A DNA stretch of 64,000 bases from UBA1858 sp965262455 (GTDB lineage: Bacteria > Pseudomonadota > Gammaproteobacteria > UBA4575), in contig CBDHFH010000003.1 of the NCBI GenBank assembly GCA_965262455.1, positions 434,001 through 498,000 of the forward strand, written 5' to 3'. The notes beneath the pieces were generated by a model that was not told the origin of the DNA, did no database searches, and was given only the letters and a program-made list of their open reading frames with translations. Made by a program: the position numbers and the translations under genes. This document shows, in pieces, positions 1 through 8,784 of the stretch. Positions within the stretch are counted from its first letter, which is position 1. Every line of letters starts with the position of its first letter.

Positions 1-503
1 GACATTTTGCCTTTGAAGTATTGTGTGGCGGCATCACTTGGTCCATTTAAAATGGTTTTAACATCACTCCACGTCATGTCCTTAATGGCATTTAAAAAAA
101 GTGGCTTGGCTTTTTCAGTAGCTGTTTCAGCGGCTTCATTTAATTTGTTCTCAAGGTTATTAAGAGAGCTACCCATACCAAATTTATTCATCGTATTCTG
201 AACAGTTTGTAATGACTCGGGTAAAGGAATACGAATATTTGCGTCATTATTAAAACCACCTGCCGCACTCAACTGACTTACCACATTTGTCGATCCGACG
301 GTCAACGCATCTTTTAATGCGCCAGCAATATCATTGTCAGTGATGGATGCACTGTCAGATGAAGGGGAATCTGATGTGATGACTTCCTTGAGTTTATCAA
401 ACCAACTCGCATTGCTTGGTGATATCGTTATTAATAGTAAGATAAGTACAAATGTATAGTGAATCATTTTGATATTCATTCGTTTGAAGCGGAGTAATTT
501 CAT
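1..503 (-). CDS. DUF4197 family secreted protein (partial, runs off window start)
   Basis: The reading frame is open from an ATG at 503 down to base 1, so only the first ~167 codons are seen. The N-terminus carries a basic stretch and a hydrophobic core (FVLILLLITIS) ending in SNA-SW, which looks like a Sec signal peptide. The mature part has the DUF4197 pattern: an ALKDAL helix, a GGF segment, IRIPLPESL, and AIKDMTW...ILNGPSDAAT. The ATG overlaps the ampG stop as ATGA, so translation is probably coupled to ampG. A second in-frame ATG at 479 is possible. The family is periplasmic or lipoprotein-like and its function is unknown. Confidence 0.8.
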   Translation of the reverse strand, partial: MKLLRFKRMNIKMIHYTFVLILLLITISPSNASWFDKLKEVITSDSPSSDSASITDNDIAGALKDALTVGSTNVVSQLSAAGGFNNDANIRIPLPESLQTVQNTMNKFGMGSSLNNLENKLNEAAETATEKAKPLFLNAIKDMTWSDVKTILNGPSDAATQYFKGKM

Positions 504-1855
504 TGAGTGTTATCCTGAGACAAAGGTGGTCTAAAGCTAAGATTAGTAATATCTGCACGAGTTCCTAAATATAATGCTAATAGTATAGCTGGAATACCTA
601 ACGCGCCGGCATATAAGAAAAAGTTGATATAGCCATATGCATCAACGACGGTGCCGGAAAATCCACCCAAAAACTTTGCTGGTAACAACATTATCGAACT
701 TAACAACGCATACTGAGTGGCTGTATAAGATTTATTTGTCAGGCTGGATAAATAGGCAATAAACACGGTCCCTGCGATACCTCCAGAAAGATTATCTGCT
801 GTTATCACTACAGCAAGTAACGCTGTGTTTGGTGCTTGAGTCGCGAGCCACACGAAAATTAAATTTGTTACCACAACTAAAACCCCTGCAATCAGTAACA
901 CGCTTAGTATTCCCCAGCGCATTACAAGCACTCCCCCAAATAACGCGCCAACAATGGTGACGCCAATGCCAAACGTTTTTGAAATTAAACCCACTTGTAA
1001 TTCTGTATAGCCAATATCAGCATAAAAAGGGCCTGCCATGACGCCCATAGTGATGTCACTTAGCCTAAACGTCGCGATGAAAAGTAAGATTAAAAGGGCA
1101 TAGACGCCATTGCGTTGGAAAAAGTCTAGAAAAGGATAAACTACTGCCGTGACTAACCAAGCGAGTAGCCGTGTAACAGGATTGGCTGCATTACGTGTGC
1201 GTTTTAGCCAGGCATTGTCTTCACTGCTAGCATGCGCATCATTAGTTGCTGGTTCTGATACCAATAACGTAGTTATGATGCCAATTAACATGCTTACACC
1301 CATTAAGGTATAGGCAAAACTCCAGCCATAAAAATGGGCCACTGAAAAAGCGCCGCCGCCGGCTAGCAGCATACCTAGGCGATAACCTAACTGATAGGTC
1401 CCAGCCATAGCGCCTTGTTCGTAATCTGGCGCGGACTCAATTCGCCATGCGTCTAAGGCAATATCTTGGGTGGCCGATGAAAATGCTACCAGCAAAGCAA
1501 ACCATACAAGCAGTGACAGGTCTTCTTGCGGATTAACTCTACCAAGCAAAATTAATCCAGATAGCACACCAATCTGGGCCAACAACATCCAGCTGCGTCT
1601 TTGGCCAAGAAAATTTTTTAAAATTGGTAAAGGTAGTTTATCTACGAGTGGTGACCACAAAAATTTAATCCCATAGATTGCAGCAACCCACGAAATATAA
1701 CCAATAGTACTGCGATCAATACCTTCTTTACGTAGCCAAAAAGATAACGTTCCAAACACAAGCAGTAGTGGCAAACCCGCAGAAAAGCCCAGCATCAGCA
1801 TTGCCAACATTTTAGGGCGTAAATAAATCTGAAATGATTGTGCCCAGGAGCTCAT
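500..1855 (-). CDS. ampG: AmpG-type muropeptide permease (MFS transporter)
   Basis: A 451-residue polytopic membrane protein. AmpG carries GlcNAc-anhydroMurNAc peptides from the periplasm into the cytoplasm for wall recycling and beta-lactamase induction. Family features seen are the N-terminal GFSAGLPLLLVFGTLSFWL helix, KFLWSPLVD (64-72), RRSWM (86-90) and TQDIALDAWRIE (129-140), followed by at least eight more hydrophobic helices. It lies 10 bp downstream of the exonuclease gene and overlaps the next gene by 4 bp, so the three probably form one transcript. Members of the AmpG branch of the MFS can have other substrates, so the substrate is inferred. Confidence 0.88.
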   Translation of the reverse strand: MSSWAQSFQIYLRPKMLAMLMLGFSAGLPLLLVFGTLSFWLRKEGIDRSTIGYISWVAAIYGIKFLWSPLVDKLPLPILKNFLGQRRSWMLLAQIGVLSGLILLGRVNPQEDLSLLVWFALLVAFSSATQDIALDAWRIESAPDYEQGAMAGTYQLGYRLGMLLAGGGAFSVAHFYGWSFAYTLMGVSMLIGIITTLLVSEPATNDAHASSEDNAWLKRTRNAANPVTRLLAWLVTAVVYPFLDFFQRNGVYALLILLFIATFRLSDITMGVMAGPFYADIGYTELQVGLISKTFGIGVTIVGALFGGVLVMRWGILSVLLIAGVLVVVTNLIFVWLATQAPNTALLAVVITADNLSGGIAGTVFIAYLSSLTNKSYTATQYALLSSIMLLPAKFLGGFSGTVVDAYGYINFFLYAGALGIPAILLALYLGTRADITNLSFRPPLSQDNTQ

Positions 1856-1865
1856 TCGGTTGGTT

Positions 1866-2651
1866 TTATAGAGCTAGATTATATTCGATTATCAGGGGCG
1901 CGTGATCTGAGAAGCGCTCATCTTTGTAAATAGATTCACCTGAGGCAAGATTGGCTAAGCCCGGAGTCGCTACATGATAATCAATGCGCCAGCCAACATT
2001 TTTTGCCCACGCCTGGCCGCGATTGGACCACCAGGTATATTGATCCTCTTGCTGATTCAGTTCTCTAAACACATCAATGAAATGTTGTTGGTAAAACAAC
2101 TCATCTAACCAGGCACGTTCTTCAGGTAAGAAACCCGAATTTTTTTTATTCCCCTTCCAGTTTTTAAGATCTATTTCTTTGTGGGCAATATTCCAATCAC
2201 CACAAATAATATACTCACGTTTACGTCGTTTAAGCGCTTTTAAGTGATGCATAAAACCATCCATGAATCTAAACTTAGCTTGTTGTCTTTCATCACTAGA
2301 CGATCCAGACGGTGCATATAGAGAAACAACTGCAACATCATCAAATTGCAATTCTAAATAACGACCTTCATTATCAAATTCTTCAATACCCAGACGAGTG
2401 ATTACCTTATTAGGTTTTTTACGTGAGTAAACAGCGACCCCACTGTAACCTTTTTTCTGTGCATCAACATAATAGTGATGATAGTCACTAGGAAAATAGA
2501 TGGGATCATCAGCTAATTGATCTATTTGTGCTTTGGTTTCTTGAATACACACAATATCTGCGTTTTGTAATGGCAGCCAGTCAAAAAAGCCTTTGCGTGC
2601 CGCGGCGCGAATGCCGTTGGCATTGAGTGAAATAATTTTAGTTGTAGGCAA
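1866..2651 (-). CDS. xthA: Exodeoxyribonuclease III / AP endonuclease of the Crc branch
   Basis: A 261-residue exonuclease-endonuclease-phosphatase fold protein. The catalytic residues of exonuclease III are all visible: N10 and N12 (LNANG), E38 (QET), Y112, D152 and N154 (GDWN), D in RIDYH, and D249-H250 (SDHAPL). It should act in base-excision repair at abasic sites. Its length, its position divergent from pyrE and sequence outside the active site (RRKREYI, ERAWLDE, W-R-DY) match the Pseudomonas Crc locus. Pseudomonas Crc has lost the catalytic residues and works as a translational repressor with Hfq. Here the residues are intact, so an enzyme is the better call. Confidence 0.88.
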   Translation of the reverse strand: MPTTKIISLNANGIRAAARKGFFDWLPLQNADIVCIQETKAQIDQLADDPIYFPSDYHHYYVDAQKKGYSGVAVYSRKKPNKVITRLGIEEFDNEGRYLELQFDDVAVVSLYAPSGSSSDERQQAKFRFMDGFMHHLKALKRRKREYIICGDWNIAHKEIDLKNWKGNKKNSGFLPEERAWLDELFYQQHFIDVFRELNQQEDQYTWWSNRGQAWAKNVGWRIDYHVATPGLANLASGESIYKDERFSDHAPLIIEYNLAL

Positions 2652-2729
2652 TGGCTAGTTAGTGAGATTGTTAAACTTAGAGGCTTACTTTAGCATGCTG
2701 ATAAATAACAATCATTACAGAATAATTTT

Positions 2730-3368
2730 ATGAACTCATTATCTTTTGTCCAATTCTCACTGCATCATGAAGCACTTCTATTCGGTGAGTTCACTCTTAA
2801 ATCTGGAAGAGTGAGCCCATATTTTTTTAATGCTGGCAAATTTAATCAGGGCAGTGCTTTTAACGACCTGGGTTGCTTCTATGCAGAAGCCCTTATCTCA
2901 TCAGGCGTAGACTTTGATGTTTTGTTCGGGCCTGCTTATAAAGGTATACCATTAGCAACAGCTACTTCCATAGCACTCGCAAGAGACCACGGACGATCGG
3001 TAGGGGTGGCGTTTAATCGTAAAGAAGCCAAGACCCATGGTGAAGCTGGGGTACTAATAGGTGCACCATTGAAAGGGCGCGTCGTTATTATTGACGATGT
3101 CATTACTGCAGGTACGGCTATTCGAGAAAGTATGGATATTATTCAACAAGAAGGGGCTGAAGTTGCAGCGGTTATTGTCGCGCTTGATCGGCAGGAACAA
3201 GGGCCTCAAGGAAATAGCGCTATCCAGGAGGTAGAAAGCGCCTATAACATACCTGTATACGCAATAGCCAAACTACAGGATATACTCACATTTGCCGAAA
3301 ATCATCCCGATTTATCCAGTCAACTGGAACAACTGACAGCCTATCGCCAGACTTATGGTATTACATGA
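2730..3368 (+). CDS. pyrE: Orotate phosphoribosyltransferase
   Basis: A 212-residue enzyme that joins orotate to PRPP to give OMP in pyrimidine synthesis. The PRPP-binding loop IDDVITAGT is at 121-129, and the flexible catalytic loop FNRKEAKTHGEAG is at 95-107. Length and order match proteobacterial PyrE. It is divergent from the Crc-type nuclease gene across 78 bp, the arrangement known from pseudomonads. The stop overlaps an ATG of the next frame (ATGA at 3365), although the true start of that gene is probably further in. Confidence 0.95.
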   Translation: MNSLSFVQFSLHHEALLFGEFTLKSGRVSPYFFNAGKFNQGSAFNDLGCFYAEALISSGVDFDVLFGPAYKGIPLATATSIALARDHGRSVGVAFNRKEAKTHGEAGVLIGAPLKGRVVIIDDVITAGTAIRESMDIIQQEGAEVAAVIVALDRQEQGPQGNSAIQEVESAYNIPVYAIAKLQDILTFAENHPDLSSQLEQLTAYRQTYGIT

Positions 3369-3439
3369 GAACTGGGTCGAAAATCAGTGATCTAATCCAA
3401 AGTTTCAACCAGGAATTACTTGGTATATTAACTAATAGT

Positions 3440-4072
3440 ATGAATGTCACAAAAACAGCTATTTTAGTTACGTTTATCTCTACACTGTGGAGTGGCTTTG
3501 CTATCGCTGATTATTATCGCTGGAAGGACAGTTCGGGCGGTACCCAGTATGGAGACCAAGTTCCTGCTGAAGATGCTAATCAAGGTCATATCAAAGTTGA
3601 CCCCGTCAGTGGTCAAGTAGTGCAAGAAATTCCTCGCGCACGTACACCTGAAGAGCAGCGACGCTTTGAAGAAGAACAACGCATTGCAAAAATAGAAGAA
3701 AAGAAAAAAGCTGAACAAGAAGCCTATGATCGTGTGCTGCTAGCAACATTCAATAGTGCTCAAGAAATTATTGATGTCCGTGATGAGCGTATTAGCCTGA
3801 TTGAACAATCGATAAAAATGTCGCGCATGCGTTTACGCAAACAAGAAATAGAATTAGTTAAACTTAACGAAAGCCGCAATCGTTTTATTGATCGTGATAT
3901 GGAACCGCCTGAGTGGATTGATAATACAGAAATGAAAGTTCTCGCGCGTATAGCCGGTATAGAAGAATACATTTCTGACAAGGGACTAGAAAAAGAACGC
4001 CTTCGTCGCCAGTTTGGTGAAGACCTCAAGCGTTATCAAGAACTATCAAAGAGGTCACTTACCTCTCGATAA
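3440..4072 (+). CDS. DUF4124-domain secreted protein with coiled coil
   Basis: Starting at the ATG at 3440 gives a protein with a clean signal peptide (MNVTKTAILVTF...GFAIA), followed by the DUF4124 core YYRWKDSSG-TQYGDQVP. The rest (from about residue 70) is charged and helical, rich in E, K and R with heptad-like spacing, so a coiled coil is likely. The frame is open back to an ATG at 3365 that overlaps the pyrE stop, but that start would bury the signal peptide 25 residues in. The family is periplasmic with no established role. Its 3' end overlaps the convergent argB by 14 bp. Confidence 0.75.
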   Translation: MNVTKTAILVTFISTLWSGFAIADYYRWKDSSGGTQYGDQVPAEDANQGHIKVDPVSGQVVQEIPRARTPEEQRRFEEEQRIAKIEEKKKAEQEAYDRVLLATFNSAQEIIDVRDERISLIEQSIKMSRMRLRKQEIELVKLNESRNRFIDRDMEPPEWIDNTEMKVLARIAGIEEYISDKGLEKERLRRQFGEDLKRYQELSKRSLTSR

Positions 4073-4943
4073 GTGTACCGATGCCTTGATCGGTAAATAA
4101 CTCTAACAACACTGCATGCTGAATGCGCCCATCAATAATATGGGCTGTATGAACTCCTGACTGTAGAGCATCCACCGCACAACGAATTTTCGGTAGCATG
4201 CCACCATGAATAATTTTGTTGTCAATCAGGGTTTCTACTTGACTAGGCGACAAGCCTGTAAGAAGGGTGTCTCCATCCATCACACCCGTGGTATTTGTTA
4301 ATAAAATCAGCTTTTCACTTTTGACAACAGAAGCAATGCTGGCTGCAACTGAATCCGCATTGATATTGTATGTCTCACCCTCTTCACCTACACCAATCGG
4401 TGCAATCACAGGGATGATATCGCTGGCTAAAAATGTATCCAGTATAGCGGGGTTAATGCCACTGACCTCACCGACATGACCAAGATCAATTATTTCGGAA
4501 GCACTTGTTTGCTGGTCCTGAGATGAAATTTTCAGTTGTCTGGCATGAATTAAATCGCCATCTTTACCCGACAAGCCAACCGCATGTCCTCCTTGCTGAC
4601 TAATCAAGTGAACAATTTCTTTATTCACCTTGCCACCGAGTACCATCTCGACGACATCCATGGTTTCCTGATCGGTGATGCGCATGCCATCGACAAATTT
4701 AGATTCTTTGCCTAATTCTTTTAGTAGTTGCCCAATTTGTGGACCGCCACCATGCACAACAATTGGCTGCAGCCCTACCTGTTTTAACAACACAATATCT
4801 CTGGCAAAGCTATTCTTTAAATGCGCTTCTGTCATTGCATTGCCGCCATATTTAACGACAATAATTTTGCCTGAAAAGCGTTGTATATACGGTAGCGCTT
4901 CGCTAAGTACTTTTGCTGTGTTGATTGCGTCGCTGGAGTTCAT
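4059..4943 (-). CDS. argB: Acetylglutamate kinase
   Basis: A 294-residue amino-acid kinase that phosphorylates N-acetylglutamate, the second step of arginine synthesis. Seen are the phosphate-binding KYGGNAM at 31-37, HGGGPQI at 64-70 and the C-terminal GGMLPKI segment. The length is normal. Downstream of algC on the same strand (14-bp gap), it is part of the conserved coaBC-dut-algC-argB string. Whether it is arginine-inhibited cannot be judged with confidence from the sequence. Confidence 0.95.
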   Translation of the reverse strand: MNSSDAINTAKVLSEALPYIQRFSGKIIVVKYGGNAMTEAHLKNSFARDIVLLKQVGLQPIVVHGGGPQIGQLLKELGKESKFVDGMRITDQETMDVVEMVLGGKVNKEIVHLISQQGGHAVGLSGKDGDLIHARQLKISSQDQQTSASEIIDLGHVGEVSGINPAILDTFLASDIIPVIAPIGVGEEGETYNINADSVAASIASVVKSEKLILLTNTTGVMDGDTLLTGLSPSQVETLIDNKIIHGGMLPKIRCAVDALQSGVHTAHIIDGRIQHAVLLELFTDQGIGTLIER

Positions 4944-4957
4944 ATTGGTAGCAGTTA

Positions 4958-6328
4958 TTAAAACGGCAGATTAATATCAGGATCGACAGCGTGAATTTGT
5001 GTTTTGAAGTTTTCTTTTAATTGCGCAAGTTTTTCTTCACTTTCAGCTTCAAAGCGAATAACAAGCGAAGGTGTTGTATTAGAGGCTCTTACCAAGCCCC
5101 ATCCATAATCAAAGTCAGCACGCACGCCGTCGATAGTAGATAAGCGTGCATCAGTAAAGTTCGACTGTTCTACGAACTTTTCGATAAATGCATGCTGCGC
5201 ACCATCCGTATCAAGTTTAATAGTAATTTCGGGTGTACTTATATCATTCGGCAGCTGGTTAAAAATGTCACTTACTTTACGATTGTCTGCCGCTAGAATT
5301 TCCAGCATACGTGCGGCTGAGTATAAGCCGTCATCAAATCCGTACCAGCGTTCTTTAAAGAATATGTGTCCGCTCATTTCGCCGGCGAGCAGCGCACCGG
5401 TTTCTTTCATTTTATTTTTTATGAACGAATGTCCTGTTTTCCACATAGTCGCCTTACCGCCAGCCTGAGTAATGTAGTTGGCAAGATTACGTGATGATTT
5501 GACGTCAAAAATTATTTCCGCGCCAGGGTTACGCGATAATACGTCTTGTGAGTACAACATCATTTGTCTGTCAGCCCACAGTACTTTGCCGCATTCATCA
5601 ACAATACCTACTCGATCGCCATCACCATCAAATGCCAGGCCAAGATCCAGATTGTTATTGATCACAGTATTGATGAGGTCTTGCAAATTTTCTGGTTCAC
5701 TGGGGTTGGGGTGATGATTAGGAAAAGTCCCATCGATATCACAAAACAATTCTGTCACTTCGCAACCTAGTTGAGTAAAAAGTCGCTTCGCGCTTGGGCC
5801 TGCGACACCGTTGCCACAATCAATAGCAATAGACAAAGGTCGTTTAAGGGTGATTTCTTTTGTGATGGTATTAATATAGTCATCCAAGATATCAACCGTT
5901 TTTAGAGTACCCTCTCCTTTAGCGAAATTACCCTGTTGAATGCACTCGAAGATGTCTTGGATCATATCGCCAAATAGGGTTTTCTCACCCATCACCATTT
6001 TTATTCCATTATATTCTGGTGGGTTGTGGCTACCGGTGACCATTAGCCCTGAGCCAGTCGAGAGTGCATGAGTGGCGTAATATAAAACGGGGGTAGGGAC
6101 TTCACCAATGTCAATGACATTTGTCCCTGTTGATCGTAATCCGGCAATTAACCTGTCTGCCAGTTGTTTGCTAGTTAAGCGACCATCGCGACCAATGGCC
6201 ACTTGATTACACTTTGGATAAAGCGTACCAAGTGCTCTTCCTACTAGCTCGACAACGTCGGGTCTTAAATCAGTTTCTACAACGCCTCGAATATCGTAAG
6301 CACGAAATATGCTGGCATTAACATCCAT
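4958..6328 (-). CDS. algC: Phosphomannomutase/phosphoglucomutase
   Basis: A 456-residue alpha-D-phosphohexomutase. Domain 1 holds the phosphoserine loop TGSHNPPEYNG with Ser100. Domain 2 has the Mg-binding DGDGDR near residue 235. Domain 3 has the sugar-recognition GEMSGH, and domain 4 ends in the RASNTTP phosphate-binding loop. It makes mannose-1-P or glucose-1-P for LPS and exopolysaccharide sugars. The position between dut and argB matches pseudomonad algC. Substrate preference between mannose and glucose is not resolved by the motifs. Confidence 0.92.
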   Translation of the reverse strand: MDVNASIFRAYDIRGVVETDLRPDVVELVGRALGTLYPKCNQVAIGRDGRLTSKQLADRLIAGLRSTGTNVIDIGEVPTPVLYYATHALSTGSGLMVTGSHNPPEYNGIKMVMGEKTLFGDMIQDIFECIQQGNFAKGEGTLKTVDILDDYINTITKEITLKRPLSIAIDCGNGVAGPSAKRLFTQLGCEVTELFCDIDGTFPNHHPNPSEPENLQDLINTVINNNLDLGLAFDGDGDRVGIVDECGKVLWADRQMMLYSQDVLSRNPGAEIIFDVKSSRNLANYITQAGGKATMWKTGHSFIKNKMKETGALLAGEMSGHIFFKERWYGFDDGLYSAARMLEILAADNRKVSDIFNQLPNDISTPEITIKLDTDGAQHAFIEKFVEQSNFTDARLSTIDGVRADFDYGWGLVRASNTTPSLVIRFEAESEEKLAQLKENFKTQIHAVDPDINLPF

Positions 6329-6360
6329 ACCTAAGTTCCTAGTCGTTAGTTATATTCATA

Positions 6361-6834
6361 TTATTGTTTGCCAGTATGACCAAAGCCTCCATCACCACGT
6401 TGACTTGACTCAAAATCTTGAACAATGTCAAAGTCAGCCTGTACGACTGGAACAAATACCAGCTGAGCAACTCGATCTCCAGGTTCAAAATGGAAAGCAT
6501 CACTACTTCTATTCCACAGTGATACCATCAGTGGGCCCTGGTAATCAGAGTCAATTAATCCAACCAGATTACCCAATACGACGCCATGTTTATGTCCCAG
6601 GCCGGAACGTGGCAAAATCATTGCGGCTAGCTTATGGTCTTCAATAAAAATCGAAATACCGGTGGGGACTAATATTGTTTCTCCAGGTAATACCTGTGTT
6701 GCTGTTTCAACACAAGCACGCAAGTCTAAGCCCGCAGATCCATCCGTTGCATAAGTCGGTAGTGGAAAATCAGTCCCGATGCGAGTGTCTAGAATTTTTA
6801 ATTTAATTTTATGAGCATTAGAGATAACTGACAT
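6361..6834 (-). CDS. dut: Deoxyuridine 5'-triphosphate nucleotidohydrolase
   Basis: A 157-residue trimeric dUTPase. It cleaves dUTP to dUMP and PPi, keeping uracil out of DNA and feeding dTMP synthesis. All five conserved motifs can be read, including GSAGLDLRA, PRSGLG, GLIDSDYQG, PGDRVAQLVF and the C-terminal RGDGGFGHTG. The start overlaps the 3' end of coaBC by 17 bp, which suggests translational coupling in a coaBC-dut-algC-argB transcript. Confidence 0.96.
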   Translation of the reverse strand: MSVISNAHKIKLKILDTRIGTDFPLPTYATDGSAGLDLRACVETATQVLPGETILVPTGISIFIEDHKLAAMILPRSGLGHKHGVVLGNLVGLIDSDYQGPLMVSLWNRSSDAFHFEPGDRVAQLVFVPVVQADFDIVQDFESSQRGDGGFGHTGKQ

Positions 6835-8041
6835 TCGACTGTGTTTTGTTAGAGTTTAAATGCGTGGCAATTTCATTGATGATGTTTCTTGCTATTTCAG
6901 TTTTGCGTGCACGAGCTAAAGTTATACTACTGTTATCAGAGATAATTTCTACCGCGTTATAGTCGCTATTAAATCCTTGGTTCGCGATACCCACTTGGTT
7001 CGCAACAATCATATCAAGCGACTTGCTTTCGAGTTTATGTTTGGCATGTTCAATCACGCATTCAGTTTCAGCGGCAAACCCCACACAGAATAAATCTGAG
7101 TTAATCTGTTTTACCTGCTTAACAATATCGGGTGTGCGTGTGAGCGACAATGATAGATGATTGTCAGTTTTCTTAACTTTATGTTCATGGTAGTGCTCAG
7201 GGGTATAGTCCGCCACCGCCGCGGCAGCAATAAATACATCCGCATCACGTGTCGCTTGAAGAGAAGCTGTCATCATCTGCTGTGCAGTTTCAACATCAAT
7301 GTAAGTCACACGGTCATGACGTGTGAGATGGGTGGGCCCGCTGATTACGCTGACGTTGGCACCCGCTTCTGCCGCAGCTTCTGCCAGCGCATAACCCATT
7401 TTTCCAGAGGAACGATTGCTAAGATAACGAACTGGATCAATCGGCTCTTGGGTGGGTCCGGCAGTAATCACAACAGACTTGCCTGATAATAAATCATTTG
7501 CAAACAAAGCAGCGCATTGATCGACTAATTGCTGTGGTTCTAACATGCGTCCTGCGCCGATTTCGCCGCATGCCTGTAAGCCTGTCTCAGGGCCGAATAT
7601 TGAGATTCCACGAGTTTTTAATTGAGCAACATTGAGTTGCGTTGCCGGGTTGTTCCACATTGCCTGGTTCATAGCCGGTGCCACCGCGAGCTTGCCTTGG
7701 TGTGCCAGACATAACGCAGTGACAAAACTATCTGCCATTCCATGGGCTAGTTTTGCAATAACATTGGCCGTGGCTGGTGCCACGACAATCGCATCAGACC
7801 AACGCGCTAAAGCGATATGATCCATGCCAGCGCTGTCAAAGCTGCCATCATCTTCGCTTAGTACTGGATGTCCAGACAATGCCTGAAAAGTCAACGGTGT
7901 AACGAATTGAGTTGCACTGTTTGTCATTGCCACGCGCACTTGTGCGCCCTGTCTTTGCAGACCACGAACAAATTCGGCACTCTTATAAGTAGCGATACCG
8001 CCACTGATCGCCACTAGAATATGTTTATTCATCAATTTCAT
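6818..8041 (-). CDS. coaBC: Bifunctional phosphopantothenoylcysteine decarboxylase / synthetase
   Basis: A 407-residue fusion enzyme for two coenzyme A steps. The N-terminal CoaC flavoprotein has GGIATYKS, the catalytic His in MDHIALARW and PAMNQAMW for substrate binding. The C-terminal CoaB part begins near residue 190 with VITAGPTQEPIDPVR, NRSSGKMG and the lysine-containing VKKTD. Two starts three codons apart (8041 and 8032) are both possible. It is divergent from radC over about 75 bp, as in many Gammaproteobacteria. Confidence 0.95.
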   Translation of the reverse strand: MKLMNKHILVAISGGIATYKSAEFVRGLQRQGAQVRVAMTNSATQFVTPLTFQALSGHPVLSEDDGSFDSAGMDHIALARWSDAIVVAPATANVIAKLAHGMADSFVTALCLAHQGKLAVAPAMNQAMWNNPATQLNVAQLKTRGISIFGPETGLQACGEIGAGRMLEPQQLVDQCAALFANDLLSGKSVVITAGPTQEPIDPVRYLSNRSSGKMGYALAEAAAEAGANVSVISGPTHLTRHDRVTYIDVETAQQMMTASLQATRDADVFIAAAAVADYTPEHYHEHKVKKTDNHLSLSLTRTPDIVKQVKQINSDLFCVGFAAETECVIEHAKHKLESKSLDMIVANQVGIANQGFNSDYNAVEIISDNSSITLARARKTEIARNIINEIATHLNSNKTQSNVSYL

Positions 8042-8115
8042 GGCTCAGAAGTGTACCAGAATCGATCTAAAGATCGTGAACCTAGCCTTAGTTTTTGTAC
8101 TTATTTACTTTCAAT

Positions 8116-8784
8116 ATGATTCGAAATTGGCCATGTGAATATCGTCCACGTGAACGACTTATCAACGAAGGTATCAACAGCCTATCAGATGCAGAAATAC
8201 TTGCGATTATTTTGCGAACAGGAACCCAAGGCAAAAGTGCCGTGCAACTTGCACAAGAGCTGATAAATCAGTTTGGTAGTTTACGCGGCTTGCTGGCGTG
8301 TGATTTTAATCAAATCAATTCTGTTAAAGGGTTAGGACTAGCGAAATACTCACAAATTATGGCCGTAAAAGAGATTGCACAAAGAAGCTTGAAACAGGAG
8401 CTCAGTGTAAAACCTGCCATTAATAGTGCTAAACATGCGGCTCAATTTTTACTTGCCACCATGCGTGATTATCGATCCGAAGTTTTTGCATGTTTATTAT
8501 TAAACACCAAGAATCAATTAATATGTTACGAAGAAATTTTTTCAGGATCGGTTAATCATGCAAGTATTTATCCGCGTGAAGTTGTCAAGCTGGTAATCAG
8601 GCGTAATGCGACGTCTGTGATATTTGCACATAATCATCCGTCAGGAAGCTGCCAGCCAAGTGATGCAGACATCAGCATCACGCAACGACTCAAACAAGCA
8701 CTGGATTTAATTGATGTGAGAGTACTTGACCACGTGATCGTAGGAGAGTCAACTTTCTCAATGGCTGAAAATGGGATGATTTAG
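8116..8784 (+). CDS. radC: RadC-family JAB1/MPN domain protein
   Basis: About 222 residues from the ATG at 8116. The frame is open further upstream, but only MIRNWP...RPRERL matches the family N-terminus. It has an N-terminal helix-hairpin-helix UPF0758 region (LLACDFNQINSVKGLGLAKY) and a C-terminal JAMM metal motif HNHPSGSCQPSDAD, with an upstream glutamate. Despite the name, a role in repair is not established. rpmB and rpmG, which commonly follow radC, are absent here. Instead the gene ends tail-to-tail with bioF, overlapping by 4 bp. Confidence 0.9.
   Translation: MIRNWPCEYRPRERLINEGINSLSDAEILAIILRTGTQGKSAVQLAQELINQFGSLRGLLACDFNQINSVKGLGLAKYSQIMAVKEIAQRSLKQELSVKPAINSAKHAAQFLLATMRDYRSEVFACLLLNTKNQLICYEEIFSGSVNHASIYPREVVKLVIRRNATSVIFAHNHPSGSCQPSDADISITQRLKQALDLIDVRVLDHVIVGESTFSMAENGMI

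Noticed and set aside
6309..6647. 112-codon plus-strand ORF across the dut-algC junction
   Set aside because: Antisense to dut, whose five motifs are intact; no start signal.
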